Shown piece after piece: positions 52,118 through 61,816 of a DNA stretch of 64,000 bases. The stretch lies in assembly GCF_009801115.1 (NCBI RefSeq), contig NZ_VTOL01000004.1, forward strand, positions 248,001-312,000, in the 5' to 3' direction. The notes below the pieces were generated by a model, which saw only the letters and a program-made list of their open reading frames with translations, was not told where the DNA came from and did no database searches. Each line of letters starts with the position of its first letter. Position 1 is the first letter of the stretch. The position numbers were made by a program, and so were the translations under genes. This stretch comes from Dyadobacter sp. 3J3 (GTDB taxonomy: Bacteria > Bacteroidota > Bacteroidia > Cytophagales > Spirosomataceae).

Positions 52118-54001
52118 ATGAATTACCTTTCAGCAGAAAATATTGCGAAGTCCTTTGGAGACCAATGGCTTTTTAAAAATATCAATTTCGGGATCAGTCG
52201 TGGTGATAAAGTGGCACTTATCGGAACAAATGGAACCGGAAAAACAACTTTCCTTAACATCTTAACAGGTAAAATTCCACCGCAGGAAGGATCCGTTAGC
52301 ATTCGTAAAGACATTCGTGTGGGTTATCTGGATCAGAGCCCTTCATTTGACGTAACATTACCGGTTTTAGAAGTTATTTTTTCTTCAAATAACCCCGTTG
52401 CGATTGCTGTTAAAAAATACGAACACGCGATTGAAACTGACGATCATGATGCGTTGGCCACGGCGATGGAAGATATGGATACTTACAAAGCCTGGGATTT
52501 TGAATATAAGGTAAAAGAGGTTTTAGGGCGTTTGGGAATTCATGATACTGAAAACTTATACGGCAATCTTTCCGGGGGACAGAAAAAACGTGTCGCTCTG
52601 GCAAAAATACTTTTGGAAGATCCTGAATTATTGATTCTGGATGAACCTACCAACCATTTGGATCTTGACACGGTTGAATGGCTTGAAAAATATTTGAATA
52701 CACAAAATACTACGCTTCTGGTTGTAACCCACGACAGGTATTTCCTGGACACGGTTTGTAATCAGGTGCTGGAACTGGATCATGGTTCGGCTTATTCTTA
52801 CAAAGGAAATTATTCTTACTTCCTTGAAAAGAAAGCAGAACGCGAAGAATCGGAAGCAGCAGGAATCGATAAAGCAAGGAACCTGATGCGTAAGGAACTT
52901 GACTGGATCAGAAAACAGCCGAAAGCCCGTGGTACAAAAGCGAAATACCGTGTGGATGCTTTTGAGGAATTAAAGGAAAGGGCGAGCCAGAAGAAATTCG
53001 ATACGCAGATGGAGCTTAACGTACGCACGGCGCGTTTGGGAAGCAAGATCATTGAAATGGAAAATGTCAGCAAAGGATTTGGAGAGCGGGAGCTGATCAA
53101 AAACTTTGAATATACTTTCCGTAAAGGTGACCGGATCGGGATTGTTGGTCAGAATGGTATGGGTAAATCCACGTTGCTGAACATGATCACCGGCGAACTT
53201 GAACCGGATAGCGGAAAAATTACAAAAGGAGAAACTGTTCAGTTTGGATATTACAAACAAACGGATTTGGTTTTTGATGAAACACAACGCGTTATTGATA
53301 TCGTTAAGGATGTTGCGGAAGTTGTGCAGCTGGGAACAGGCGAAACGGTAACGGTTGGTCATTTGTTACAGGCATTTTTGTTTTCTCCTTCCAAACAATA
53401 CGATTTTATATCAAAACTAAGCGGAGGAGAAAAGAGAAGATTACAGCTTCTTCTGATCCTGATCAAACAACCAAACTTCCTGATTCTGGATGAGCCTACC
53501 AACGATCTGGATATTGCGAGTTTGAATGTTCTGGAAGAATTTTTAATGAATTTCCCGGGCTGTATCATGATCGTATCTCACGATAGATATTTCCTGGATC
53601 GTTTGGTAGAGCATATTTTTGTTTTTGAAGGAGAAGGAAAAATAAGCGATTTCCCTGGAAACTATACGGAGCTTCGTGATTATCAGGATGATGTTGAGGC
53701 TGAGAGAAAAAATATAGCATCGGGGAAAAGCCAGCCGTCCGCTGCACCGGCTCCGGTTAAAGAAGTTGTGGTAACTCCGGCTGCTCCAAAGAAAAAGTTA
53801 AGTTTTAAGGAACAGCGTGAATTTGAAACCCTTGAAGGAGAAATGGCTTCATTGGAAAAGAAAAAAGCGCAGTTGATTGAAAAACTGGAAAATGGCGGGT
53901 CTCACGTGGAAGTCACTTCATGGGCAATGCAAATTGAAGAGATAACACAGACACAGTCTGACAAAGAAATGCGTTGGCTGGAACTGTCGGAAAATGCTTA
54001 G
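52118..54001 (+). CDS. ABC-F family ATPase (Uup-like)
   Basis: 627 residues with two ABC domains joined by a linker, without membrane helices. First Walker A GTNGTGKTT (36-44), signature LSGGQKKRVAL and LLILDEPTNHLDLDTVEWLE. Second Walker A GQNGMGKST (from about 344), signature LSGGEKRRLQLL and FLILDEPTNDLDIASLNVLE. The C-terminus is a coiled-coil region after a Pro/Ala spacer, as in Uup. ABC-F proteins act on the ribosome or in DNA metabolism. Confidence 0.94.
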   Translation: MNYLSAENIAKSFGDQWLFKNINFGISRGDKVALIGTNGTGKTTFLNILTGKIPPQEGSVSIRKDIRVGYLDQSPSFDVTLPVLEVIFSSNNPVAIAVKKYEHAIETDDHDALATAMEDMDTYKAWDFEYKVKEVLGRLGIHDTENLYGNLSGGQKKRVALAKILLEDPELLILDEPTNHLDLDTVEWLEKYLNTQNTTLLVVTHDRYFLDTVCNQVLELDHGSAYSYKGNYSYFLEKKAEREESEAAGIDKARNLMRKELDWIRKQPKARGTKAKYRVDAFEELKERASQKKFDTQMELNVRTARLGSKIIEMENVSKGFGERELIKNFEYTFRKGDRIGIVGQNGMGKSTLLNMITGELEPDSGKITKGETVQFGYYKQTDLVFDETQRVIDIVKDVAEVVQLGTGETVTVGHLLQAFLFSPSKQYDFISKLSGGEKRRLQLLLILIKQPNFLILDEPTNDLDIASLNVLEEFLMNFPGCIMIVSHDRYFLDRLVEHIFVFEGEGKISDFPGNYTELRDYQDDVEAERKNIASGKSQPSAAPAPVKEVVVTPAAPKKKLSFKEQREFETLEGEMASLEKKKAQLIEKLENGGSHVEVTSWAMQIEEITQTQSDKEMRWLELSENA

Positions 54002-54028
54002 TTTTGAAAAAGATAATCAGCGATAGTC

Positions 54029-54348
54029 ATGAATATCAAAATGGTTTCAAAGGAATTTAAAAATGAAATGATAGGCCTGTATGGTGATGCACTATATAAG
54101 GTGATTTTATTTGGTTCATTTGCCCGCAATGATTTTCGTGATGATTCTGATGTCGATTTTCTGGTTGTCTTAAATAAGGATGAGGTTCGTCCATTAACTG
54201 AAATATCAAAAATTTCCCCTGTATTGGGGGAATTTTAAGTCATTACCAGAAGGTATTTAGTGTTGTACCAACAAGTCGTAAAAAATTTGAAGATAGCACT
54301 ATGCCGCTTTACAGAAATATTCGTTCAGAAGGAATCGAAATAAATTAA
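54029..54348 (+). pseudogene. MNT-type nucleotidyltransferase, frameshifted
   Basis: Residues 1-69 read in the first frame with the minimal nucleotidyltransferase motif GSFARNDFRDDSDVDFLVV (G-S, then D-x-D), then stop at 54236-54238. From 54235 a second frame continues with SHYQKVFSVVPTSRKKFEDS, MPLYRNIRSEGIEIN and a stop at 54348, the normal C-terminal part of this family. One missing T in the T4 run at 54233-54236 would restore a single 106-residue protein. MNT proteins normally pair with a HEPN toxin encoded just after; here only MIATK followed by a stop remains. It is therefore treated as a decayed module. Confidence 0.78.
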
Positions 54349-54436
54349 ATGATTGCTACGAAGTAAATAGACCCGCCATTTCGTAAATACAGTGATTCAT
54401 TGTCTGAAAAGTAATGGATACTTAGAGTGAAACCGT

Positions 54437-55072
54437 ATGAATTCAATTGTAGATTTTTTCCAATACCTCTTAAATTCGGAAGAATTAATCCGGACCGGCG
54501 GTTTGCTTGTTATCACTTTTATTGTCTTTGCAGAAAACGGACTGTTCTTTGCGTTTTTTCTTCCTGGAGATTATCTGGTATTTCTCGCAGGCGTCTTTTG
54601 TGGAACCGGAATTTTGCAGGTACCAATAGGAATGTTATTGCTTTGTATGTTTGCTGCGGCTGTGCTTGGCTCGCTGACCGGATATATTTTTGGGAAATAT
54701 TTTGGGGATATGTTTGAAAATCGCCCTGATTCCTTCTTTTTTAAGAAAAAACATCTGGATACTACCCGTAAATATTTTGATAAATATGGTAGCAGGACGT
54801 TAATCGTTAGCCGGTTTTTACCAATCGTCCGGACTTTTGCCCCAATTTTAGCGGGTGTTGCGAAAATGTCATTTCCCGCGTTTTTATTGAATAACGTAAT
54901 TGGCGGAGCAGTCTGGATTGGCGCACTTACTGGTGGTGGATTTTTATTCGGGGAGCGTTTCCCCTGGATTGTTGACTATGTTCATTACATTATTTTATTC
55001 TTTTTGGCAATTACCACTTTTACTGTAATAAAAGGATATTTCAACGCAAGAAAGGGAATGGTTGAGGAATAA
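54437..55072 (+). CDS. DedA family membrane protein
   Basis: 211 residues with about five to six membrane helices. DedA signatures: ENGLFFAFFLPGDYLVFLAG, a GYIFGKYFGDMF motif, KHLDTTRKYFDKYGSRTLIVSRFLPIVRTFAPILAGVAKMSFPAF in adjacent parts. The conserved Glu, Arg and Gly residues in these motifs are present. DedA/VTT proteins move phospholipid carriers such as undecaprenyl phosphate across the membrane. It is followed 32 bases later by a small membrane protein. Confidence 0.94.
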   Translation: MNSIVDFFQYLLNSEELIRTGGLLVITFIVFAENGLFFAFFLPGDYLVFLAGVFCGTGILQVPIGMLLLCMFAAAVLGSLTGYIFGKYFGDMFENRPDSFFFKKKHLDTTRKYFDKYGSRTLIVSRFLPIVRTFAPILAGVAKMSFPAFLLNNVIGGAVWIGALTGGGFLFGERFPWIVDYVHYIILFFLAITTFTVIKGYFNARKGMVEE

Positions 55073-55104
55073 GCTTTTTAATTAGAAACTAAAAAGTACA
55101 CACT

Positions 55105-55329
55105 ATGAAAGTTTATTATAACAAGAAACAGCGAAATTTCAACATTGGATCAGTCGTTGTCATGGCGTTAGGGTTGATGGCTATTCACGGTCGGGAAAGT
55201 TTTGACCCAACAACCTATTGGTTTTGGGCATCCTTGGTTCAGTCACTGCTTATGACTTTATTTTTTGGAACGATATCCTTTAAGAAAACACAAAATAATC
55301 CGGATATTCTTATTGGGAAAGAAGACTAA
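55105..55329 (+). CDS. Small two-helix membrane protein
   Basis: 74 residues, MKVYYNKKQRNFNIGSVVVMALGLMA then two hydrophobic segments (about 14-28 and 38-57) and a hydrophilic end NPDILIGKED. No family recognised. Same strand as dedA, so possibly co-transcribed. Its short, clearly coding composition supports it. Confidence 0.6.
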   Translation: MKVYYNKKQRNFNIGSVVVMALGLMAIHGRESFDPTTYWFWASLVQSLLMTLFFGTISFKKTQNNPDILIGKED

Positions 55330-55340
55330 TCGGCAGGATG

Positions 55341-55859
55341 CTATTCTTCCTCCTTAAACCAACCCGAATATGTAATATAATTATTCGCCGTTCTGTCAAT
55401 AATTGATCCTAAATCCGGTGAAACATCTTTCAAATATTTCGCAGGATTTCCGGCATAAATGGTTCCCGGAGGCACTTTTGTGTTTTGCGTAACAATAGCC
55501 CCGGCAGCTATAATGGAACCTGTACCAATAACGGCGCCATCCATCACAATCGAGCCCATTCCGATCAGCACGTGATCTTCAATTGTACAGCCATGCACGA
55601 TTGCGTTATGTGCAATCGAAACATAATCTCCGATATAGGTCCCGTTTTTTTGATAGGTACAGTGAATAACGGCTCCGTCCTGAACATTTGAATACTTGCC
55701 AATCCGGATGCTGTTGACATCACCCCGAACAACAGCATTGAACCAAACGGTGCAGTGTTCGCCCATAATCACATCTCCAACGACCGTTGCATTTTCTGCC
55801 AGCCAGCAATTTTCTCCAAACGCAGGATGATTTCCACGAACTGATCTGATCAGTGCCAT
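55341..55859 (-). CDS. Gamma carbonic anhydrase family protein
   Basis: 172 residues with a left-handed beta helix made of hexapeptide repeats (ENATVVGDVIMGEHCTVWFNAVVRGD and so on). Metal-ligand histidines are visible at IHCT, IAHN and IVHG, as in the gamma carbonic anhydrase or YrdA/PaaY group. Actual activity cannot be decided. It is divergent from yqgE. Confidence 0.9.
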   Translation of the reverse strand: MALIRSVRGNHPAFGENCWLAENATVVGDVIMGEHCTVWFNAVVRGDVNSIRIGKYSNVQDGAVIHCTYQKNGTYIGDYVSIAHNAIVHGCTIEDHVLIGMGSIVMDGAVIGTGSIIAAGAIVTQNTKVPPGTIYAGNPAKYLKDVSPDLGSIIDRTANNYITYSGWFKEEE

Positions 55860-55992
55860 ATTTAAATAAGTATATATTCGTTTTTCTAATTAATATTTCC
55901 TTTTTTCGTTAATCAACGAGAAATATAAAACTTGGGTAATGTTACTTAAAAATAAATATATTTCGTTTTTTAATTAATTAAATTCACGCATC

Positions 55993-56553
55993 ATGGCCAT
56001 GACAGAAAATCTATCCAAAGGCTCTTTATTGATTGCCAAGCCCTATTTGGGAGATCCAAATTTTGAGCGGGGCGTCATCCTGTTGTGTGAATATAATGGC
56101 CAGGGAAGTTTCGGCTTTGTACTTAACCAAGTGACAGACTTGTTCTTAGGAGACGTTCTCGACGATACAATTTATCAGGATATTCCTTTGCATTTAGGCG
56201 GGCCGGTTGAGAAAAATACGTTGCATTTTATTCACCGGAAACCTGATTTAATTTCTGGCGGGGCGGAAATCATGCCCAATGTTTTTTGGGGCGGAGATTT
56301 TGATCAGGTAAAAACACTACTGAATATAAATTCACTGAAAGCAGATGATGTCCGGTTTTTTATCGGCTATTCAGGATGGGGTGGTGGACAGATTGAAGAT
56401 GAGTTATCCCAGAATTCATGGATCATAACGCAAACGACGGCTGATTTTTTATTTACAACACCACCGGCTAATTTCTGGCGGGAAATTCTGAAAAATATGG
56501 GAGGTGAGTATCGCTCAATTGCGCATTATCCGATTGATCCAACTTTAAATTAG
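55993..56553 (+). CDS. YqgE/AlgH family protein
   Basis: 186 residues, PF02622. Signature: LSKGSLLIAKPYLGDPNFERGVILLCEYNGQGSFGFVLNQ in adjacent parts, GGPVEKNTLHFIH, FFIGYSGWGGGQIEDEL and SWI. The function is unknown; family members are soluble and cytoplasmic. Two close ATGs (55993, 55999); the first is used. Confidence 0.95.
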   Translation: MAMTENLSKGSLLIAKPYLGDPNFERGVILLCEYNGQGSFGFVLNQVTDLFLGDVLDDTIYQDIPLHLGGPVEKNTLHFIHRKPDLISGGAEIMPNVFWGGDFDQVKTLLNINSLKADDVRFFIGYSGWGGGQIEDELSQNSWIITQTTADFLFTTPPANFWREILKNMGGEYRSIAHYPIDPTLN

Positions 56554-56631
56554 AAAGTAGCTGCGGAATCTGTTGACATTATAACATGCTGCCAGCCTTG
56601 GGTTTTGTGTTTTAAGCTAATAGCCAGAGAA

Positions 56632-56853
56632 TTAATTAGGGCTATTCAAACCGTGAATAGATTCGTAATCTGACTTCACACGAGCAGTTTCACTAATAAG
56701 AAATTTTTGAAGTTGTTCGTTGAAAACCGTTTTGTCTTCCTCGGAAAGTGACGCGTAAATATCCTTCAATTCCTGATTTATAGCGGCACGCTCTTCGCCC
56801 GAAGCGGCGTTCATGGAACGGATATGGAAACGTTTAAAATCGAAATCAGGCAT
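56632..56853 (-). CDS. Small conserved cytoplasmic protein
   Basis: 73 residues from the ATG at 56853. It is helical and acidic: MPDFDFKRFHIRSMNAASGEERAAINQELKDIYASLSEEDKTVF in adjacent parts. A -7 box TACTTTTG (56876-56883 on the minus strand) lies just upstream, so the longer reading to 56922 runs through the promoter and is rejected. No known family. Confidence 0.68.
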   Translation of the reverse strand: MPDFDFKRFHIRSMNAASGEERAAINQELKDIYASLSEEDKTVFNEQLQKFLISETARVKSDYESIHGLNSPN

Positions 56854-56875
56854 AACAGAAAATTTTAATGAAGTC

Positions 56876-56883
56876 CAAAAGTA
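56876..56883 (-). promoter_or_regulatory. -7 element before the 73-residue gene
   Basis: TACTTTTG on the minus strand fits TAnnTTTG. The transcript would begin near 56869, 16 bases before the ATG. Confidence 0.5.
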
Positions 56884-57029
56884 CAAAATTCCATCTTTTA
56901 CGTAAATATCCTTACCGTTCAACGTTAATTTTTTTCCTTCAAAACTATTTTAATCAATAAAGTTTTCTGTATACGAACGAGAAAAACGGATTGGATGTTA
57001 ATTTCGTCATATACACCTTTTTGACTGGA

Positions 57030-58289
57030 ATGAATCGCACTCTTTTTTTTATACTATTAACAGTTGTGCTTTTTGGCATCGACTGGTATGTCTGGCAGGC
57101 TTTACGTTTTGTAATCCGGAATCTTTCCCAGCCGACGCAAAGGTGGATTACCCTTGCCTATTGGGGATTTACTTCTTTAACCTTGTTTGCTTACGTGATG
57201 ATGCAGTTTTTGCCTGCTGACTTTTTTAACCGAATCACCAGAACTTTCATCATCGCAGGCATCGCAATCCCTTATTTGTCGAAACTGCTTGTGGTTTTCT
57301 TTTTGTTGATTGATGACGTTCGACGTTTGATCCAATGGATTGTTGGTCATTTTATTCCATCCGTTGCGCCGGTTACTCCAACAACTATGGCGGAGCCTGG
57401 AATTCCCCGTTCTCAATTTTTGGAGACTACTGCTTTGGTGGCAGGAACGGCTTTGATGGGCACTTTTGCATTCGGAATTTTATCCGGCGCTCATGACTAC
57501 CGGATACGCCGCGTGAAGGTTGTATTGAAAAATCTGCCAAAAGCATTCCATGGAATGAAAATCGCTCAGCTTTCTGATATTCATTCGGGTAGTTTTTTCA
57601 ATAAAACTGCCGTAAAAGGTGGTGTTGAAATGTTGCTCAGAGAAAAACCGGACATTGCATTTTTTACCGGTGACTTAGTAAATGACCGCGCCGTTGAAGT
57701 AAAGGATTATATCAACATTTTTGAAAAAGTGAAAGCACCGCTTGGTGTGCACTCGACCCTGGGTAATCACGATTATGGAGATTATTATCAATGGAGCTCA
57801 CAACAGGAAAAAGATCGTAACCTTGCTGATTTGAAAAAAGCACATCAATTGTTGGGTTGGAATCTGATGCTGGATGAGAACCGCGCGATTCGCGTCGATA
57901 ATGAAGAAATCGGATTAATCGGAATTCAGAACTGGGGAGCAGGAAATTTTGCTAAATATGGTAATCTTGACAAAGCCTGTCAGGGTACAGAAGATTACCC
58001 TGTTAAAATATTACTTTCCCATGATCCAAGTCACTGGCGCGCTCAGGTTTTGCCAAAGTATAATGATATTGATTTAGCATTTGCCGGTCATACCCATGGA
58101 ATGCAGTTTGGGGTTGAAGTGGCAGGAATAAAATGGAGTCCTGTTCAATATCGTTACAAGGAATGGGCAGGTTTATACACTGAAAACAACCAGCATCTTT
58201 ATGTAAATCGGGGATTCGGTTATTTGGGATACCCCGGGCGTGTAGGTATTTTGCCTGAGATTACGATCATTGAGTTGGTTAAAGGTTAA
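57030..58289 (+). CDS. Membrane-anchored metallophosphoesterase
   Basis: 419 residues from the ATG at 57030 (a TTG at 56991 is less likely). Four N-terminal membrane helices (about 5-130) precede a calcineurin-like phosphatase domain: KIAQLSDIHSGS, FFTGDLVNDRA, STLGNHDYGD, LLSHDPSHW and FAGHTHGMQFG give the two-metal site. Similar to YaeI-type enzymes, a domain facing the periplasm or cytoplasm (topology not certain) that may act on lipid-linked phosphates. Confidence 0.93.
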   Translation: MNRTLFFILLTVVLFGIDWYVWQALRFVIRNLSQPTQRWITLAYWGFTSLTLFAYVMMQFLPADFFNRITRTFIIAGIAIPYLSKLLVVFFLLIDDVRRLIQWIVGHFIPSVAPVTPTTMAEPGIPRSQFLETTALVAGTALMGTFAFGILSGAHDYRIRRVKVVLKNLPKAFHGMKIAQLSDIHSGSFFNKTAVKGGVEMLLREKPDIAFFTGDLVNDRAVEVKDYINIFEKVKAPLGVHSTLGNHDYGDYYQWSSQQEKDRNLADLKKAHQLLGWNLMLDENRAIRVDNEEIGLIGIQNWGAGNFAKYGNLDKACQGTEDYPVKILLSHDPSHWRAQVLPKYNDIDLAFAGHTHGMQFGVEVAGIKWSPVQYRYKEWAGLYTENNQHLYVNRGFGYLGYPGRVGILPEITIIELVKG

Positions 58290-58397
58290 GAATAATAAAG
58301 ATCTTTGTAAATCAGGATTTTAATGTTCTGTTTTACATACTTGCAAGACGACTAAACTCGTTCAATATTCAGGTTAAAGGGTTTAATTTATAGAGTT

Positions 58398-58604
58398 ATG
58401 AAAAAATTTGTTGCATTATTTCTCCTGTCGGGATTTCTTTTGGGCTTTTCTGGTGTTCAGGAAGTGAAGGCTTCTCCGAAGCATGTTAAGTCAGAAATGT
58501 TTTCTAATAACAGGAAGAAAAACAGAGGATATCAAAAACCGAAATCCAAAAAATTCCTTGGAATATTCAAGCGCAAAACAGACTGCGGGTGTCCTAAACA
58601 TTAA
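58398..58604 (+). CDS. Small exported basic protein
   Basis: 68 residues with a signal peptide MKKFVALFLLSGFLLGFSGVQEVKA and a mature part very rich in Lys and Arg (KKNRGYQKPKSKKFLGIFKRKTD) that ends in CGCPKH. The C-terminal Cys pair and basic residues recall small Cytophagales surface or metal-binding proteins. No function recognised. Upstream sequence is AT-rich without an evident promoter. Confidence 0.65.
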   Translation: MKKFVALFLLSGFLLGFSGVQEVKASPKHVKSEMFSNNRKKNRGYQKPKSKKFLGIFKRKTDCGCPKH

Positions 58605-58684
58605 AAAGAAAAATTTATTGATTTTTGAACATATTCAAGAGTAAGCATTCCCGACAATCTCTCTGAGATTTGCTTGGATTTGCT

Positions 58685-58692
58685 TACTTTTG
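58685..58692 (+). promoter_or_regulatory. -7 element of gcvP
   Basis: TACTTTTG fits TAnnTTTG. It contains the TTG that would begin the longest gcvP reading, which shows the real start is downstream at 58735. Confidence 0.55.
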
Positions 58693-58734
58693 TATTTTAT
58701 AACCAACTATATAACGGTCTCGTTAGCCCAAATA

Positions 58735-61623
58735 ATGAAAATCAATCTTCGAAGCCAGGATAAATTCGAAAACCGTCATCACGGTAAGAATGAGCAGGAA
58801 TTACAGGAAATGTTGCGCACGGTTGGAGCATCTTCTCTGGATGAATTGATCGCACAAACGCTTCCGGCAGCCATTCGCCTGCAAAAGCCTTTGAATTTGC
58901 CGAATCCAAAATCTGAAAAAGATTTTTTGGACGGGATCAAGAAACTGGCGCGTAAGAATGCGATCCTGAAAACTTATATCGGAACGGGTTATTACGATAC
59001 GATCACGCCGAATGTAATCCTAAGAAATATTCTTGAAAATCCAGCATGGTATACAGCGTATACGCCTTACCAAGCGGAAATTGCCCAGGGAAGATTGGAA
59101 ATGCTTCTGAATTTCCAGACTGTTATTACAGATCTTACGGGGATGGAAATTGCAAATGCCTCTCTTTTGGATGAAGCAACCGCAGCGGCAGAAGCGATGA
59201 CGATGCTTCATAGCCTTCGTCCGGGTGCGAAGAAAAAAGCAGACACATTTTTCGTTTCCGAACTTTGTCATCCACAAACAATCGATTTAGTTTATACAAG
59301 AGCTAATCCAATTGGGATTAAAGTTATTGTTGGAAACCACGCAACCGTAGATTTGACAGACGAAAATCTATATGGCGTATTGGTACAATATCCGGCAACC
59401 AATGGTGAAGTTATTGACTATACAGATTTCATAGCTGCGGCACATGATGTGAACATTACTGTTGCAGTTGCAGCTGACTTGCTCGCATTGACATTATTAA
59501 AGGCGCCTGGTGAAATGGGCGCTGACGTTGTTGTAGGCTCTTCTCAGCGCTTTGGGGTTCCGATGGGTTATGGTGGGCCCCATGCAGCATTTTTTGCTAC
59601 AAAAGATTCATTTAAACGCAGTATTCCTGGGCGTATTATTGGAGTTTCTGTTGATGCAGAGGGAAATCGTGCGTTGAGAATGGCGCTTCAAACACGTGAG
59701 CAACATATTCGTCGTGAAAAAGCAACTTCTAATATTTGTACTGCACAGGTTTTATTGGCGGTAATTGCAGGAGCATACAGCGTTTACCACGGTCCGGAAG
59801 GAATTAAAAACATTGCTTCCCGTGTACACGGACTGACACGTTTATTTGTGGAGACGATCAAGAAATTCCACTATGATGTCGTTACGACAAATTATTTTGA
59901 TACGGTTACTATCAAAACATCTCTTTCGGCCAAGCTTAGAGAGAATGCATTGAAGTGGGCGATTAATCTTCGTTATAATAAAGACGATAGTGTCAGTGTC
60001 TCTTTCGATGAGGCTAAAAGTTTTGACGATGTGATCGCGCTTCTTAACCTGTTTGCCGAAGTTTCCGGATTTCAGGGAGAGATGGTGATTGATGAAGAAA
60101 TGGATTTTAACATTCCTGAAAATCTCGTTCGTACATCAAGTTATTTGACGCATCCTGTTTTCAGTTCTTACCATACGGAACATGAAATGCTTCGTTACCT
60201 GAAATCACTTGAAAGCAAAGATCTTTCTTTGGTTCATTCGATGATTTCTTTGGGAAGCTGTACAATGAAACTGAATGCAACGGCTGAAATGATTCCCTTG
60301 ACCTGGCCGGAATTTGGATCGTTGCATCCATTTGTTCCAGCAAATCAGGCATTAGGATATGGACAACTAGTTGCTGAATTAAGCGCATGGTTATGTGAAA
60401 TCACTGGTTTTGCAGCCATGTCAATGCAGCCAAATTCGGGAGCGCAAGGAGAATATGCAGGATTGATGGCTATTCGTGGTTACCATGAAAGCAGAGGAGA
60501 TCACCACCGTAATGTAGCCTTGATTCCTTCTTCTGCACACGGAACAAATCCTGCGTCAGCTGTTATGGCGGGCATGAAAGTGGTTGTTACAAAATGTGAC
60601 GAACGTGGAAATATCGATGTTGCGGATTTACAAGCAAAAGCGGAACAATACAAAGATTCACTTTCTTGTCTATTGGTGACATATCCTTCCACACACGGTG
60701 TTTACGAAGAAAGTATCATTGAAATCTGTTCAATGATCCATTCATTTGGCGGACAGGTTTATATGGATGGTGCCAATATGAATGCACAGGTTGGCTTGAC
60801 AAGTCCAGCTTCGATCGGGGCTGACGTTTGTCACTTGAACCTTCATAAAACGTTCTGTATTCCTCACGGAGGAGGCGGACCAGGTGTTGGGCCAATTGGT
60901 GTTGGAGAGCATTTAATTCCATTCCTTCCTGGACACGTGAATCTTGGAAAACAGTCAGAACATTTAGTAGCCGGACAAGCAGGAGCAGTTTCTGCAGCGC
61001 CCTATGGTAGTGCTAGTATTCTTACCATCTCGTACGCGTACATTGCAATGATGGGTAGTGAAGGACTTACCAACGCTACGAAATATGCAATCCTGAATGC
61101 TAACTATATCAAGGAACGTCTTGCAGGTCATTACGAAGTTCTTTACACAGGAACCAACGGACGTTGCGCCCATGAGATGATTTTGGACTGTCGTCCTTTT
61201 AAAGCATTTGGTGTTGAAGCAGAAGATCTTGCAAAACGTTTGATGGATTACGGTTTCCATGCACCGACATTATCTTTCCCGGTGGCTGGTACTTTAATGA
61301 TCGAACCAACGGAATCAGAATCAAAAGCGGAGCTGGACCGTTTCTGCGATACCATGATCGCGATCAGAAATGAAGTTCGTGAAGTGGAAGAAGGTATTGC
61401 CGATAGAGTTGATAACGTGCTTAAAAATGCTCCTCATACATCACGTGTCGTTTTAGCGGATATTTGGGAACATGCTTACGGACGTGAGAAAGCTGCTTTC
61501 CCATTACCTCATTTACGTTTCAATAAATTCTGGCCAAGTGTTAGTCGTGTCGACAGTGCCTTTGGAGACAGAAATTTGATTTGTTCTTGTATTCCGGTTG
61601 AGGCTTATGCTGAGGTGGAGTAG
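58735..61623 (+). CDS. gcvP: Glycine dehydrogenase (aminomethyl-transferring), P-protein
   Basis: 962 residues from the ATG at 58735, a single-chain P-protein of the glycine cleavage system, which decarboxylates glycine and transfers the aminomethyl group to lipoyl-H protein. The PLP-binding Lys is K705 in [18 protein letters not shown]. Other hallmarks are [45 protein letters not shown] and [11 protein letters not shown]. It stands alone; gcvT and gcvH are elsewhere. Confidence 0.97.
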   Translation: MKINLRSQDKFENRHHGKNEQELQEMLRTVGASSLDELIAQTLPAAIRLQKPLNLPNPKSEKDFLDGIKKLARKNAILKTYIGTGYYDTITPNVILRNILENPAWYTAYTPYQAEIAQGRLEMLLNFQTVITDLTGMEIANASLLDEATAAAEAMTMLHSLRPGAKKKADTFFVSELCHPQTIDLVYTRANPIGIKVIVGNHATVDLTDENLYGVLVQYPATNGEVIDYTDFIAAAHDVNITVAVAADLLALTLLKAPGEMGADVVVGSSQRFGVPMGYGGPHAAFFATKDSFKRSIPGRIIGVSVDAEGNRALRMALQTREQHIRREKATSNICTAQVLLAVIAGAYSVYHGPEGIKNIASRVHGLTRLFVETIKKFHYDVVTTNYFDTVTIKTSLSAKLRENALKWAINLRYNKDDSVSVSFDEAKSFDDVIALLNLFAEVSGFQGEMVIDEEMDFNIPENLVRTSSYLTHPVFSSYHTEHEMLRYLKSLESKDLSLVHSMISLGSCTMKLNATAEMIPLTWPEFGSLHPFVPANQALGYGQLVAELSAWLCEITGFAAMSMQPNSGAQGEYAGLMAIRGYHESRGDHHRNVALIPSSAHGTNPASAVMAGMKVVVTKCDERGNIDVADLQAKAEQYKDSLSCLLVTYPSTHGVYEESIIEICSMIHSFGGQVYMDGANMNAQVGLTSPASIGADVCHLNLHKTFCIPHGGGGPGVGPIGVGEHLIPFLPGHVNLGKQSEHLVAGQAGAVSAAPYGSASILTISYAYIAMMGSEGLTNATKYAILNANYIKERLAGHYEVLYTGTNGRCAHEMILDCRPFKAFGVEAEDLAKRLMDYGFHAPTLSFPVAGTLMIEPTESESKAELDRFCDTMIAIRNEVREVEEGIADRVDNVLKNAPHTSRVVLADIWEHAYGREKAAFPLPHLRFNKFWPSVSRVDSAFGDRNLICSCIPVEAYAEVE

Positions 61624-61654
61624 AAGATTAGATAATTAAGTATAGAAGATTTGG

Positions 61655-61688
61655 AAAGGAGCTATTTCGAAAGAAGTAGCTCCTTTTT
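61655..61688 (+). terminator. Terminator of gcvP
   Basis: A stem of 10 perfect pairs (AAAGGAGCTA/TAGCTCCTTT) extended by TTTC/GAAG around a GAAA tetraloop, ending in a T5 run. Confidence 0.87.
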
Positions 61689-61759
61689 ATTGAACGTTAG
61701 CTGTAAATTATCTTGATTGTAGAATATGTATTAAGATATTATTTCAAAGTATTACATTC

Positions 61760-61808
61760 TATTACTAGTTATTACTAATTTTAAAAGAATTAGTAATAAC
61801 TAGTAATA
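61760..61808. promoter_or_regulatory. Large palindromic operator in front of the Fic gene
   Basis: A perfect inverted repeat with 21-bp arms (61760-61780 and 61788-61808) and a 7-base centre TTAAAAG. Each arm holds two copies of ATTACTA spaced by 10 bp (ATTACTAGTT ATTACTAATT), so four half-sites lie on one helix face. The right edge is 8 bases from the Fic start codon, so binding there would block transcription or translation start. It may alternatively form an RNA hairpin. Confidence 0.75.
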
Positions 61809-61816
61809 CATTACTT

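Noticed and set aside
55871..55985. Two similar AT-rich segments (ATATATTCGTTTTTCTAATTAAT type) between the carbonic anhydrase and yqgE genes
   Set aside because: The likeness could come from AT-rich composition alone; spacing and matches are too weak to call a repeat.
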